Below, piece by piece: positions 18,819 to 28,292 of a DNA stretch of 64,000 bases. The translations under genes and the position numbers were made by a program. The notes beneath the pieces were generated by a model. The model had not been told where the DNA came from and did no database searches. It worked only from the letters and a program-made list of their open reading frames with translations. Location: positions 310,001 to 374,000 of the forward strand of contig CANLTE010000004.1 of NCBI GenBank assembly GCA_947493885.1. The letters run 5' to 3'. This DNA comes from an uncultured Maribacter sp. GTDB lineage: Bacteria > Bacteroidota > Bacteroidia > Flavobacteriales > Flavobacteriaceae. Each line of letters starts with the position of its first letter. Positions within the stretch are counted from its first letter, which is position 1.

Positions 18819-20003
18819 ATGACAAATTCATTTAAAAAATACTCCACTATAATATTTACAATGGCTATTCTAGCTTGTTCCAATAAGAAAGAATCTACTT
18901 TTATAATACTTAAAAATCCGATTGCAGCAGATAGATTTTTTGAAACTATTACATTGGATAAAAACTTTTTACAAATAGATAGTCTAGAAAACGTTGGAAT
19001 TTTAAATATTGAAACCAATACTCTAGAAATAACTCAACTTGTGGATAACGATTATGATAACGTTCCAGATGTGTTATTATTCCAACCAGAAATAGCTAAG
19101 AATTCAGAAAAAAGATACGAAATAGTAAAAGTTTCTGATTATGAAAAAACAAAAACTACCGATAATTGTTACTCTCGATTTGTTCCGGAGCGAACAGATG
19201 ATTACACCTGGGAAAACAATAAAGTTGCTTTCAGGATTTTTGGGCCAACCGCTCAAAAAATGAAAGAAGATGGAGTTCCTGGAGGAACATTATCCAGCGG
19301 AGTGGATGCTTGGTTAAAGAAGGTTAACTATCCTATAATTAACAAATGGTATAAAAAAGAGCTTGAGACCAATGGAAGCTACCACGAAGATACTGGAGAA
19401 GGACTTGATAATTTTCATGTTGGTGTTAGTAGAGGCGTTGGTGGGATTGCCATAAAAAAAGATACTTCTTTTTTCATTTCTAAAAATTATACAAATTGGA
19501 AAACTATAACAACAGGCCCCATACGTACTAGCTTTTCTGTGGACTATGCAGATTGGGATGCAAATGGTACTAAAATTGAAGAATCTAGAATAATAAGTCT
19601 TGATTACGGGCAAAACCTATCCAAATTTCAAATTTCACTAAAAGGAAGTGACACCATCTCCGCCGGATTAACATTACACGAAAAAGACGGAATTGTAAGT
19701 GGTAATAACAAACAAGGTTGGTTAAGCTATTGGCAACCCCATGAAGATTCCGAATTAGGTACAGCTATACTGGCCGAACCAGATTCTTTTATAGGTTACG
19801 AAAAATATGATGTATCAACTCCAGATTTAAGTAACGCTTATGCTCATTTGAAAGTAACGAATAACATAGTTAACTACTATGCTGGATTTGGTTGGAAAAA
19901 AAGTGGACAGTTCAATACTAAACAAGAATGGGAACAATATCTAAGCAGTTTTAGTGAAAAACTTAATAATCCAATTCAAGTTGAATTAATTGGAGAAAAG
20001 TAA
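18819..20003 (+). CDS. DUF4861-family lipoprotein of the uronate locus
   Basis: The 394-residue protein has a lipobox (MAILAC, Cys20), so it is anchored to a membrane. The body resembles DUF4861: ENNKVAFRIFGPTAQKMKEDGVPGGTLSSGVDAWLKKVNYPIINKWY, then SYHEDTGEGLDNFHVGVSRGVGGIAI and GLTLHEKDGIVSGNNKQGWLSYWQPHEDSELGTAI. The family is common in pectin- and uronate-degrading loci of Bacteroidota beside KduD/KduI and GH88/GH105 genes. The conserved His, Asp and Glu residues suggest an enzyme or a sugar-binding protein, but I do not assign a reaction. It follows the dehydrogenase by 13 bases and ends before a strong bidirectional terminator. Confidence 0.75.
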   Translation: MTNSFKKYSTIIFTMAILACSNKKESTFIILKNPIAADRFFETITLDKNFLQIDSLENVGILNIETNTLEITQLVDNDYDNVPDVLLFQPEIAKNSEKRYEIVKVSDYEKTKTTDNCYSRFVPERTDDYTWENNKVAFRIFGPTAQKMKEDGVPGGTLSSGVDAWLKKVNYPIINKWYKKELETNGSYHEDTGEGLDNFHVGVSRGVGGIAIKKDTSFFISKNYTNWKTITTGPIRTSFSVDYADWDANGTKIEESRIISLDYGQNLSKFQISLKGSDTISAGLTLHEKDGIVSGNNKQGWLSYWQPHEDSELGTAILAEPDSFIGYEKYDVSTPDLSNAYAHLKVTNNIVNYYAGFGWKKSGQFNTKQEWEQYLSSFSEKLNNPIQVELIGEK

Positions 20004-20028
20004 ACTTTTTAATTATTATTAGTACCGT

Positions 20029-20065
20029 AAAAATTACGTTTTAAAAAGCTTAAAACGTAATTTTT
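20029..20065. terminator. Bidirectional terminator between DUF4861 and lacI genes
   Basis: Perfect 16-bp arms (20029-20044 and 20050-20065, TTAAAACGTAATTTTT on the right) flank a 5-base loop, with A and T runs at the ends, between convergent genes. Confidence 0.9.
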
Positions 20066-21090
20066 TATTTTAAGGCTTTTGTAGAATCTCTTACCACCAA
20101 ACTAGTTTTAACCGTAGTGGTTTCATAAGCATCAAAAGGTATTTTCCTTTCAATTTTATCAATTAAAATTCTGGCTGTAGTTTCTCCTATGTGTGTTCCA
20201 TGCTGACTCACAGCAGTTAACGCTGGAGATACATATCTGGATAACTGACCATTGGTAAATCCAATAATGGAAATATCCTCAGGAATTTTATAACCTCGTT
20301 TCTGAACTATTTTCATAACCTTAACTGCAGTAATTTCATCTAAAATTATAATACCATCAATTTTTTTATAATTTAATAGAAAAGACATTGTAAGCTCTAT
20401 ATCTTCCTTAATGCTTATGGGAACAATAAGTTTGTCATCTGAAATAATTTCATACTCCTTTAACGCTTTTTTGTAGCCATCAATTCGTAATCTGCTAATT
20501 TTAGATTGATTTATTGGTGTTGCAATCGCCAGCATTTTACAACCCGTTTTAATTAAGTATTTGGTTGCTTTATAACCCGCTTCAAAATCATCAACAACAA
20601 CTTTATCACAAGAATCAAAATCTGTTGCTCTATCAAACATTACTATTGGCAGCCTACTTTCGGTTAGTTCCTCTAAATACTTAGAGTGGTTTTCAAATTG
20701 AGACTCTTCAGCGGCGGTAGAAAATATAACACCATCCACTACACCAGTATTAAGATACTCTAAGGTTTTTGTTTCTTTTTCTAATGATTGATTAGTAATA
20801 CAAGTAACTATGCTATAGCCTCTTTCATCAGCAACTTTTTCAATACCATATAGCACTTTTACAAAAAAATAATTTAAGATATTTGGAATAACTACTCCTA
20901 TTGTTTTTGTGCTTCTTTGCCTTAAGTTCAGAGCAACCATATTTGGCCTATAATGATGCTCCTGAGCATATGATTGAATTTTTTTCTTTAAACTTAAACT
21001 TACTTCATGACTATCATTAATAGCTTTTGAAACGGTAGATACCGATACATTAAAATGTTTTGCAATATCTTTTAGTTTAAGCTTGGACAT
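20065..21090 (-). CDS. LacI-family transcriptional regulator (probable xylose-operon regulator)
   Basis: The 341-residue protein starts with a LacI helix-turn-helix (LKLKDIAKHFNVSVSTVSKAINDSHEVS) and hinge helix (YRPNMVALNLRQRSTKTIGVVIPNI), followed by a periplasmic-binding-protein-like effector domain ending in TTTVKTSLVVRDS. It lies 101 bases after the xylose symporter gene, with a hairpin between them, so it probably has its own promoter. The palindrome at 25590-25609, upstream of xylB, has the central form expected for LacI proteins, and this is the only LacI protein in the window. The link to xylose is inferred from this context; control of the neighbouring uronate operon is an alternative. 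Confidence 0.92.
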   Translation of the reverse strand: MSKLKLKDIAKHFNVSVSTVSKAINDSHEVSLSLKKKIQSYAQEHHYRPNMVALNLRQRSTKTIGVVIPNILNYFFVKVLYGIEKVADERGYSIVTCITNQSLEKETKTLEYLNTGVVDGVIFSTAAEESQFENHSKYLEELTESRLPIVMFDRATDFDSCDKVVVDDFEAGYKATKYLIKTGCKMLAIATPINQSKISRLRIDGYKKALKEYEIISDDKLIVPISIKEDIELTMSFLLNYKKIDGIIILDEITAVKVMKIVQKRGYKIPEDISIIGFTNGQLSRYVSPALTAVSQHGTHIGETTARILIDKIERKIPFDAYETTTVKTSLVVRDSTKALK

Positions 21091-21137
21091 GGTTTTTCAA
21101 AGTTAACATAAAAAGTAAATACTATTTAATAACATAA

Positions 21138-21170
21138 GAAACCTACTTTTAATAGACAAAAGCAGGTTTC
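21138..21170. terminator. Hairpin between the sugar symporter and lacI genes
   Basis: On the minus strand, GAAACCTGCTTTT and AAAAGTAGGTTTC pair over 13 positions (one G-U) around a 7-base loop. There is no long T run after it, so it may be a terminator or a transcript-end stabiliser. Confidence 0.6.
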
Positions 21171-21191
21171 CATTTTAAAAAACAACACTAT

Positions 21192-22574
21192 TTACTTTTT
21201 CCAAATATGCTCCATTTCTTCTAGAGTTTTTCCCTTTGTTTCTGGAACCATTTTCCACACAAACAATGCTGAAATAATACTCATTATTCCATAAAACAAA
21301 TATGTACCTCCGCTACTAAGCTCCATCATTGGAGGGTAGGTAGATGATATAAAAAAATTCGCTGCCCATTGGGCTGCAACAGCAATTGCAATGGCCTGAC
21401 TTCTAATTTTATTTGGATAAATTTCAGCTATTAAAACCCAACATATTGGTCCCCAACTCATCATAAATGAAGCCGTATATATAATTATAAAAACTAGTGT
21501 GGCGATACCTATAACATTTTGAAAAGATAATATCGAAATTGCAATCATTCCGATGGTCATGCCTATGGAACCAACTATTAACAACGGTTTTCTTCCCCAT
21601 TTATCAACTGTTAAAATTGCTACTACAGTAAATACAACATTTACCAATCCCATAATAATGGTTTGCAGCATAGATGCATCTTTAGCCGCCCCCATACTTT
21701 CAAAAATTCGAGGAGCATAATAAAGGGCAACATTTATACCAACGAATTGTTGAAAAACGGATAACAAAATACCAACGATTATTACTACTTTACCATACGA
21801 AAACAGTTTACCTTTTGACGTTTGCAATGTGTTTTTAATCTCAACAAGAATTTGTTTTGCCTTATCTACTCCATTTATACGTGTTAAAATAGATAATGCT
21901 TTTTCGTCTTCTTTTTTTAATGCCAAATATCTAGGAGTTTCTGGCATGAAAAACATTAAAACAGCAAATATAGAAGCAGGTATTGCCTCTGAAGTAAACA
22001 TTCTTCTCCATCCAATAGTGTTTATCCAATCCATTGTTTGCCCCTCTGCAATGCCCCAATTCACAAAGTATACTACTAGCATTCCAAAAATAATAGCGAA
22101 TTGATTTAAGGATACTAATTTTCCTCGAATATTAGCAGGGGCAATTTCTCCAATATACATTGGGCATACTGCAGATGCTAAACCAACACCTATACCGCCA
22201 ATAACACGATAAACATTAAATGTCCAAAGCAACCTAATAGATGGCACTCCTCTTTCAAAAAACAAAAACTCCGGATTACCCGAACCAAGAGCTGATAGCA
22301 AAAACAAAATGCCTGCAATAATCAACGCTTTTTTCCGTCCGTATTTTGATGATACAATTCCTGAAATTGCTCCTCCAATAATACAACCTATTAAAGCTGA
22401 TGAAACTGTTATACCGTGTAAAAATGAGCTCAGCCCAAGGCTATCTATCAAAAAGATTTGAATAGACTTTTCAGCTCCAGATATCACAGCAGTATCGTAA
22501 CCAAATAGCAACCCACCTAAAGTAGCTACTAACGTTACTACATAAACAAAAGCCTTATTTTGGTTCATAATCAA
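21192..22574 (-). CDS. xylE: MFS sugar:H+ symporter, XylE-like
   Basis: The 460-residue protein has 12 predicted membrane helices and the sugar-porter signatures: [14 protein letters not shown] in helix 1, [19 protein letters not shown] at the end of the first half, [12 protein letters not shown], and [12 protein letters not shown] at the C-terminus. These fit the xylose/arabinose/glucose H+ symporter group, in the inner membrane. The start codon overlaps the xylA stop by four bases (ATGA), so the two are translationally coupled. Xylose as substrate is inferred from operon context; the sequence alone does not separate xylose from related sugars. Confidence 0.9.
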   Translation of the reverse strand: MIMNQNKAFVYVVTLVATLGGLLFGYDTAVISGAEKSIQIFLIDSLGLSSFLHGITVSSALIGCIIGGAISGIVSSKYGRKKALIIAGILFLLSALGSGNPEFLFFERGVPSIRLLWTFNVYRVIGGIGVGLASAVCPMYIGEIAPANIRGKLVSLNQFAIIFGMLVVYFVNWGIAEGQTMDWINTIGWRRMFTSEAIPASIFAVLMFFMPETPRYLALKKEDEKALSILTRINGVDKAKQILVEIKNTLQTSKGKLFSYGKVVIIVGILLSVFQQFVGINVALYYAPRIFESMGAAKDASMLQTIIMGLVNVVFTVVAILTVDKWGRKPLLIVGSIGMTIGMIAISILSFQNVIGIATLVFIIIYTASFMMSWGPICWVLIAEIYPNKIRSQAIAIAVAAQWAANFFISSTYPPMMELSSGGTYLFYGIMSIISALFVWKMVPETKGKTLEEMEHIWKK

Positions 22575-23896
22575 ATGTATTGATTAATGATATTTTCAAA
22601 AAGCTCTTGCTTTCCACTCTTTAAGGCTAATTCGCCATTTTCATGTGCTATTTCATATAAATCTTGAAGGTTTAATTTACCATTTTCAAAATCTTTGCCT
22701 TTGCCTTGGTCAAAGGAACTATACCTTTTTTCCCTAAGACTTGTATAAGCAGATGATGCTATAATTTTGTCCGCTGTTAATAGCGCTCTTGCAAAAGTAT
22801 CTGCTCCACCAATATGCGCTAAAAACACATCTTCTAAATCTGTTGAGTTTCTTCTAATTTTTGCATCAAAATTAATTCCTCCTCCTTGTAATCCTCCTGC
22901 CTGTAAAAAAACCAGCATAGCTTCTGTAGCCTCTTGAATATTATTTGGAAACTGGTCTGTATCCCATCCATTTTGATAATCACCACGGTTAGCATCAATA
23001 CTACCTAACATTCCTGCTTTCGCAGAAACTTCCAATTCATGCTGAAAAGTATGCTGAGCCAAAGTTGCATGGTTTACTTCAATGTTCATTTTAAAGTCTT
23101 TTTCTAAACCATATTCTTTTAAAAACCCAATGGCAGTAGCTGCATCAAAATCGTATTGATGTTTCATTGGCTCCATAGGTTTTGGTTCAATAAAAAAGGT
23201 TCCTTTAAATCCTTGCCCACGTGCATAATCTCTTGCTATGGTTAAAAACTGAGCCATATGGTCTAATTCTCGTCTCATATCTGTATTTAATAAAGACATG
23301 TAACCTTCGCGACCTCCCCAAAAAACATAATTTTCACCATCCAAAGCTATAGTCGCATCAAGGGCTAGTTTTATTTGACCGCCAGCTCGAGCTACCACAT
23401 TAAATTCTGGATTAGTAGCTGCCCCATTCATATATCTAGGGTTAGAAAAACAATTTGCTGTTCCCCAAAGTAATTTAACACCCGAAGCTGCTTTTTTCTC
23501 CTTTAAATATTCAGTTATTGTTGCTAACCTTTTTTCTGACTCCGTAAAAGTTAATCCTTCTTGAATTAAATCGTAATCATGAAAGCAAAAATAATCGAAT
23601 CCCATTTTTGTAATAAACTCAAAAGCGGCATCCGCTTTATCCTTTGCAGCTTGCAATGGGTCTGTTGATTTATCCCATTCAAAATTTTGCGTTCCTGGTC
23701 CAAAAGGATCGGCTCCCTGCCCACAGAATGTATGCCAATACGCAACCGCAAATTTAAAATGTTCACGCATTGTTTTTCCTGCTACAACTTGTTCTGGGTT
23801 ATAGTATTTAAAAGCCAATGGGTTATCAGATTCTTTTCCCTCAAATTTAATGTCTTGTATTTCTTTAAAGTATTCCTTTTCTCCAATTAAGGCCAT
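22571..23896 (-). CDS. xylA: Xylose isomerase
   Basis: The 441-residue protein is a class II xylose isomerase of normal length. It shows [17 protein letters not shown] (residues 53-69), the catalytic motif FCFHDYDL with His106 and Asp109, [52 protein letters not shown] and [20 protein letters not shown]; these carry the two-metal site Glu, His and Asp residues. It converts D-xylose to D-xylulose in the cytoplasm. It sits 8 bases after xylB and overlaps the symporter gene, so all three are one operon. Confidence 0.98.
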   Translation of the reverse strand: MALIGEKEYFKEIQDIKFEGKESDNPLAFKYYNPEQVVAGKTMREHFKFAVAYWHTFCGQGADPFGPGTQNFEWDKSTDPLQAAKDKADAAFEFITKMGFDYFCFHDYDLIQEGLTFTESEKRLATITEYLKEKKAASGVKLLWGTANCFSNPRYMNGAATNPEFNVVARAGGQIKLALDATIALDGENYVFWGGREGYMSLLNTDMRRELDHMAQFLTIARDYARGQGFKGTFFIEPKPMEPMKHQYDFDAATAIGFLKEYGLEKDFKMNIEVNHATLAQHTFQHELEVSAKAGMLGSIDANRGDYQNGWDTDQFPNNIQEATEAMLVFLQAGGLQGGGINFDAKIRRNSTDLEDVFLAHIGGADTFARALLTADKIIASSAYTSLREKRYSSFDQGKGKDFENGKLNLQDLYEIAHENGELALKSGKQELFENIINQYI

Positions 23897-23904
23897 AATC
23901 TAAA

Positions 23905-25389
23905 TTATTTATTGGTAATTAATTCTAGTTCTTTTTTCCATGATTGGTAAGCTTTTACATAAGCCGTTTTATCTTGCAAAGGCTTAAAAGTCTTTACATA
24001 ATCATTGTCAGTAATATATTTTCCGAATTTTTTAAAACCACCCTCATGTAACCCTGCCGCACGAGCTGCGCCAATTGCACCTGTGGTATTGTAAATTTCA
24101 ATATCGTGTTCTATTAATGTAGCAATGGTGTTTGCAAAAATTTCAGAACGAAACAAATTGTCATTACCAGCACGAATTACATTAACCGTAATACCGTCTG
24201 ATTTTAAAATTTCTATTCCATATACAAACGAAAAAGCAATACCTTCTAAAGCCGCTCTACAGATATGTGCCTTGTTATGCCTGTTTAAGTTTATATTTAT
24301 AAGCCGCGTGCCAACATCTTGATTATTAAGCATTCGCTCTGCTCCGTTTCCAAAAGGAATCATAATTACACCGTCCGCTCCAACTTCAACATTTGCTGCT
24401 AAAGTATTCATTTCGCTGTACGACTTTACAGCAAGATTATTTAATAACCAGCGGTATTGAATTCCAGCTCCATTAATGCATAATAACTTTCCTATTCGTG
24501 CCTCTTTATCTTTAGTATAATTAACATGTGCAAAATTATTTACCCTTGAACTTTCTTTAACAGAAAGACTATTGGTAATGGCATAGACTACACCAGAAGT
24601 ACCACCAGTTGCGGCTATTTCACCAGGCTCAAAAACATTTAACGAAAGTGCATTATTAGGTTGGTCACCAGCTCTATAAAAAATTGGGGTTCCAGCGGCA
24701 ATGGCACTTTCTGCTTCTCCTGTACCGTTAACCCTGGATTGTAAACCAAAAGTATCAACAATATCTGGAATCATATTTTCTTCTATTCCGTAATAATCCA
24801 TTAAAAAGGAAGCAACATTGTTTTTTTTAAAATCCCAAAATATTCCTTCTGACAATCCAGATATTGTAGTGTTCATTACATTGCTAAACTTATATGCTAT
24901 GTAATCTCCTGGAAGCATTAATTTATAAATTGAATTATATATTTGGGGTTCATTTTCTTTAACCCATTTTAATTTAGATGCTGTAAAATTGGCTGGGGAG
25001 TTTAATAAATGTGTTTTACATTTTACTTCTCCGATAGCTTCATAAGCGTTTTCGCCAAGTGTTACCGCTCTACTATCACACCATATTATTGATTTACGTA
25101 GTGGGTTCCCCTTACTATCCAACAACACCAACCCATGCATTTGATACGAAATACCAATACCTTTTATCTGGGTTCTAGAAATTTTATATTTAGCTTTTAA
25201 TTTTACAATGGCATCACAGCAATATTTCCACCAATCTTCAGGAGCTTGTTCTGCCCATCCTTTTTGAGAAGCGTGAATGCTCATTTCTTTTTCGGGTTCT
25301 AGCACAACACCAATACTTTTCCCACTAGAAATTTCAACTAAAGCTGCTTTTATTGAAGAGCTTCCAATGTCTAACCCTAAGTAATACAT
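23905..25389 (-). CDS. xylB: Xylulokinase (FGGY family)
   Basis: The 494-residue FGGY kinase has the N-terminal phosphate motif YLGLDIGSSSIKAALVE, GIGISYQMHGLVLLD (typical of xylulokinase), WCDSRA, an AAGTPIFYRAGDQPNNAL segment, TGGTSGVVYAI, and the C-terminal block ICRAALEGIAFSF...VIRAGNDNLFRSEIFANTIATL. It phosphorylates D-xylulose for entry into the pentose phosphate pathway. It is the first gene of the xylB-xylA-symporter operon, with 363 bases of upstream region holding a LacI-type palindrome. Confidence 0.96.
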   Translation of the reverse strand: MYYLGLDIGSSSIKAALVEISSGKSIGVVLEPEKEMSIHASQKGWAEQAPEDWWKYCCDAIVKLKAKYKISRTQIKGIGISYQMHGLVLLDSKGNPLRKSIIWCDSRAVTLGENAYEAIGEVKCKTHLLNSPANFTASKLKWVKENEPQIYNSIYKLMLPGDYIAYKFSNVMNTTISGLSEGIFWDFKKNNVASFLMDYYGIEENMIPDIVDTFGLQSRVNGTGEAESAIAAGTPIFYRAGDQPNNALSLNVFEPGEIAATGGTSGVVYAITNSLSVKESSRVNNFAHVNYTKDKEARIGKLLCINGAGIQYRWLLNNLAVKSYSEMNTLAANVEVGADGVIMIPFGNGAERMLNNQDVGTRLININLNRHNKAHICRAALEGIAFSFVYGIEILKSDGITVNVIRAGNDNLFRSEIFANTIATLIEHDIEIYNTTGAIGAARAAGLHEGGFKKFGKYITDNDYVKTFKPLQDKTAYVKAYQSWKKELELITNK

Positions 25390-25752
25390 AATAACTTTTG
25401 AATTTGTAAGACTACAATGTCCTGTAATAATATAGGCTCTCTCAAATTTATTATAAAGCCTCTTCCATACAGCAATTTTAACTCAAACTAAATCAAAAAA
25501 TAATTAACAAGTTTTAACAAACCTAAACAAAAACATACTTAAACACCTAAAAAACAAATAAATATAAAAAAATAAGAAAAGATAAAAATTTACGAAAACG
25601 CTTTCGTAATTTTTAATAATCCAGTTATTAAACTACTCATCGCCTTTGAATTTCGTTTCGTCGATACCAAATGCTAAATGAACAGTGAAAACTAAAAACA
25701 GGAGAATAATTCTTAGATATTTGAACCATATAAATCAAAGAAAACATCTTAA
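25390..25752. other. Divergent intergenic region between xylB and the glycosyltransferase gene
   Basis: No gene is seen. It holds the LacI-type palindrome at 25590-25609. TAGGTTTG and TAAATTTG on the minus strand fit the -7 consensus (TANNTTTG), but I found no well-spaced -33 TTTG for either. Confidence 0.5.
25590..25609. promoter_or_regulatory. LacI-type operator-like palindrome
   Basis: TTACGAAAACGCTTTCGTAA is a perfect 8-bp inverted repeat around ACGC. The GAAAACGCTTTC core has the CG centre and A/T flanks typical of LacI-family operators. It lies 200 bases before xylB and 143 bases before the glycosyltransferase gene. Confidence 0.75.
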
Positions 25753-26994
25753 ATGAAATTAGTAATATTAACAGAATATCCTAAAAACAACGACACCTTG
25801 TTGCCGTATTCTTACTTATTACTCAAACATTTAAGACTGGAAAAAGATATTACAGAAATAACCTTATTAACCAACAAACATATAAGCAATAGAGAATTAA
25901 ATTTTAAAAATGAAGGATGTAAAATAACTATAAAACCCATATTAAACTTAACCTACTTTTGGGATATTTATAAGGTAAGAAATACCATTTTACAGATTGC
26001 TCCTGACCTTGTTTTAATTAATTATCAATTTTTACATTCGGCAGCAAGAATTAAAACCTCAATTTACACGGTTTTGCCTATTCTACTAAAAACAAAAAAA
26101 ATTGCTACGGTTAGTTTATTACATAATATTTTAGAAGAAGAACTAAATGATGATTCCAAGTATTCTCTTTTTAATATTCAGAAAAATCTAAATTTTGTTT
26201 TTACCAAACTATTGTTGTTTTCTGACCTTATAGCAGTGACCAAACAAAGTCATTTATCCATTTTAGAAAAAAAATACAAAGCGCGTAATGTTGCCGTTAT
26301 GCCATACGACGCTTTTCAAAAAATAGCCCCTCCAAACTTTAATATCCCCGATGGTCCAAGAAAAATTTTGGCATTCGGAAAGTTTGACCCAAGCTGTAAT
26401 TTAGATGTTTTAATTGAAAGTATTGAATTTTTAAGAGCACGCACAAACCAAAACATAGAAGTTATAATTGCTGGAGAAGATAGTAAACAAACACCAGGGT
26501 ATTTAGGTAAAGTTAGGCAACAATATTTTCATACACCGCAATTACATTTTATGGAACATATAGAAACGCAGGATGTTTCAAAATTGTTTGAACAATGTTC
26601 CATTGTTGTTTTCTCTAACACTATAAAAACAAACATTTTAAAAGAAGTGCATTTAGCAGGTAGTTATGGAAAAGCCATGGTTATGCCCTATCATAATATT
26701 TACAACTCTCTTATTAAAAAAAGAAAGTTTATGGCTGAGTTTTATTCACCTAAAAATGTAGAGTCGTTAGGAAACGCTATCCATGTAATTCTAGCCCATA
26801 ACAAATACCAAAAGTTTTTAGGAAGAGCAAATTACAAAGCAGCATACTCCCTATCTATGTACAATATTTCGGAAAAGTACATGGCATTTTTTAAAGCCAT
26901 ACTCTTCCAAAACTCAAACAAAACGGTAACGGATTCTATTCTTGAAAAATACTTATCAAAAAGTACACAAAAGCTTAATAGTAATAGTGGTTAG
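25753..26994 (+). CDS. Glycosyltransferase, GT-B fold (GT4-like)
   Basis: The 413-residue protein reads as a cytoplasmic GT-B enzyme. The N-terminal half (MKLVILTEYPKNNDTLLPYSYLLLKHL, LVLINYQFLHSAARI, ATVSLLHNILEEEL, SDLIAVTKQSH) is an acceptor domain. The C-terminal half carries KILAFGKFDPSCNLDVLIESIEFL, VIIAGEDSKQTPG, and LHFMEHIETQDVSKLFEQCSIVVFSNT, the usual GT4 layout. The late motif is KEVHLAGSYGKAMVMPY rather than the common ExxxxG(K/R)PV form, so donor binding may differ. No other glycan-synthesis genes are near it. It ends before a strong terminator. Sugar and acceptor are unknown. Confidence 0.8.
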   Translation: MKLVILTEYPKNNDTLLPYSYLLLKHLRLEKDITEITLLTNKHISNRELNFKNEGCKITIKPILNLTYFWDIYKVRNTILQIAPDLVLINYQFLHSAARIKTSIYTVLPILLKTKKIATVSLLHNILEEELNDDSKYSLFNIQKNLNFVFTKLLLFSDLIAVTKQSHLSILEKKYKARNVAVMPYDAFQKIAPPNFNIPDGPRKILAFGKFDPSCNLDVLIESIEFLRARTNQNIEVIIAGEDSKQTPGYLGKVRQQYFHTPQLHFMEHIETQDVSKLFEQCSIVVFSNTIKTNILKEVHLAGSYGKAMVMPYHNIYNSLIKKRKFMAEFYSPKNVESLGNAIHVILAHNKYQKFLGRANYKAAYSLSMYNISEKYMAFFKAILFQNSNKTVTDSILEKYLSKSTQKLNSNSG

Positions 26995-27008
26995 GTTAAA
27001 TATGTTTA

Positions 27009-27043
27009 GAGGGATAGTTGTGGTTACTATCCCTCTTTTTTTT
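27009..27043 (+). terminator. Intrinsic terminator after the glycosyltransferase gene
   Basis: GAGGGATAG (27009-27017) pairs with CTATCCCTC (27027-27035), followed by eight T. The T run reaches the stop codon of the convergent response-regulator gene. Confidence 0.95.
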
Positions 27044-27662
27044 AAAGCTCTCGCAATTTTATAAGTGCTTCGGATTTTGAATTTACATTAAGTTTTAAGT
27101 AAATATTTTGGATATGAAAGTTAATAGTACTTGTAGTTACGAAAAGCTTATCCGCAATCATTTTGTACGTTGCTCCTTTACATAAGTAATCAATAATTTG
27201 ATTTTCACGTTCTGAAAAGAACTTATACGATTTTCGATGAAAATTAGAAATCACTTTTTTAACAATGTCGTTGCTCATTGCGGCACCCTCATACTTTATG
27301 GAGTTTAACGCATTGTATAAGCGATCTTTATCCACGGGTCTTGTTAAATAGCCATTTGCTCCACTTTTAAACGCTTTTTTCACAAGTTCAAAATCTGGTC
27401 GATTACTTATCATAATAATTTTTACATTTCTATTTTTCGCTCGGAACAATCTAATACTTTCTATACCTCCTATTACTGGAAGATAAACTTCAGAAACAAT
27501 AATATCTGGTTTTGTACTATGGTATTCTTTTACAGCATCTTCAGTAGATGTATATAATCCAACTAAAGCATAGTCGGTATAATTTGCAAAAAACCATTTA
27601 TAAGATTCATGTAAACGTAAATCTGTATCTATAATAATAATTTTTAAAATATTTGAATTCAT
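27042..27662 (-). CDS. NarL/LuxR-type response regulator with altered receiver
   Basis: The 206-residue protein has a receiver-like domain (residues 5-120) and a LuxR-type helix-turn-helix (FSERENQIIDYLCKGATYKMIADKLFVTTSTINFHIQNIYLKLNVNSKSEAL). The usual phosphoacceptor Asp is replaced: the motif reads DIIVSEVYLPVIGG with Glu58 in its place. The conserved Lys before Pro is Arg (YLTRPVDK), and the acidic pair is spaced (IIDTD). These changes suggest a receiver that is not switched by normal phosphorylation, perhaps fixed in an active-like state. No histidine kinase is adjacent. Targets are unknown. Confidence 0.85.
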   Translation of the reverse strand: MNSNILKIIIIDTDLRLHESYKWFFANYTDYALVGLYTSTEDAVKEYHSTKPDIIVSEVYLPVIGGIESIRLFRAKNRNVKIIMISNRPDFELVKKAFKSGANGYLTRPVDKDRLYNALNSIKYEGAAMSNDIVKKVISNFHRKSYKFFSERENQIIDYLCKGATYKMIADKLFVTTSTINFHIQNIYLKLNVNSKSEALIKLREL

Positions 27663-28183
27663 AACATATTCTATTTAGCCAGTTAGTTTTAAAAAAACAA
27701 AGCGGTTTGAATTAAGTAGGTTAAGTATAAACACCTCAAAAAAGGCATCAAAATTTCTTCCCAATTATTAAGATGATAATTGAGTACAGTCATAGGATTA
27801 AGACACATACTTAGCGCTAATGCAGTGTTGTAGACACACGACTGCTAAGAATACATATATTCCTTTTTTACTATTAAACTATAAGTTTATTTGGGGCAAA
27901 CTATAATTTAAGGTTTCAAATGTGAGATGAGTAGTTGACTCCTTCTTTTTTTTAATACCGAAGCCTGAATGGTGATGTGTGGTTCTTTTTGAGTAAAGTC
28001 TTTTTTCCATATTCATTGGGGGGATTAGGATGTTTGACAATTAATTTTTAATAAGCTCTAGAACTATCTAAATATAAAGAAAAATAAGGTACGCTCGTTG
28101 AATTGATATATTTTTTCGTTAAAATGCACAATAACTGTTTATTTTCTGAATTCATAATAAAACACAGAACTCCCGTTAGTATT
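27663..28183. other. Long intergenic region without a recognised gene
   Basis: I see no convincing coding frame, tRNA or repeat here. It is AT-rich, includes an isolated G run at 28017-28023 and probably holds the promoter of the response-regulator gene. Confidence 0.5.
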
Positions 28184-28230
28184 TACAAAAAAGAGGGAGA
28201 TATTTGTCCCCCCGGATTCTCCCCCTCTTT
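28184..28230 (-). terminator. Terminator after the PorP/SprF-SPOR gene
   Basis: AAAGAGGGAGA (28190-28200) can pair with TCTCCCCCTCTTT (28218-28230) around a G/C-rich loop. On the minus strand the stem is followed by TTTTTT. Confidence 0.75.
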
Positions 28231-28292
28231 CTTCAACGTAAATATTTAAACTGTAACATAATCCCTAATCTTACAGCAGGGAGACTACTAAT

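Noticed and set aside
25477-25506. AACTCAAACTAAATCAAAAAAT upstream of xylB as a fourth copy of the stop-to-terminator motif
   Set aside because: It resembles the motif only in part, lies in a 5' region and has no hairpin beside it; chance in AT-rich DNA is likely.
27663-28183. Possible small RNA in the long gap after the PorP/SprF-SPOR terminator
   Set aside because: I saw no promoter-hairpin pair or conserved RNA structure that would support one.
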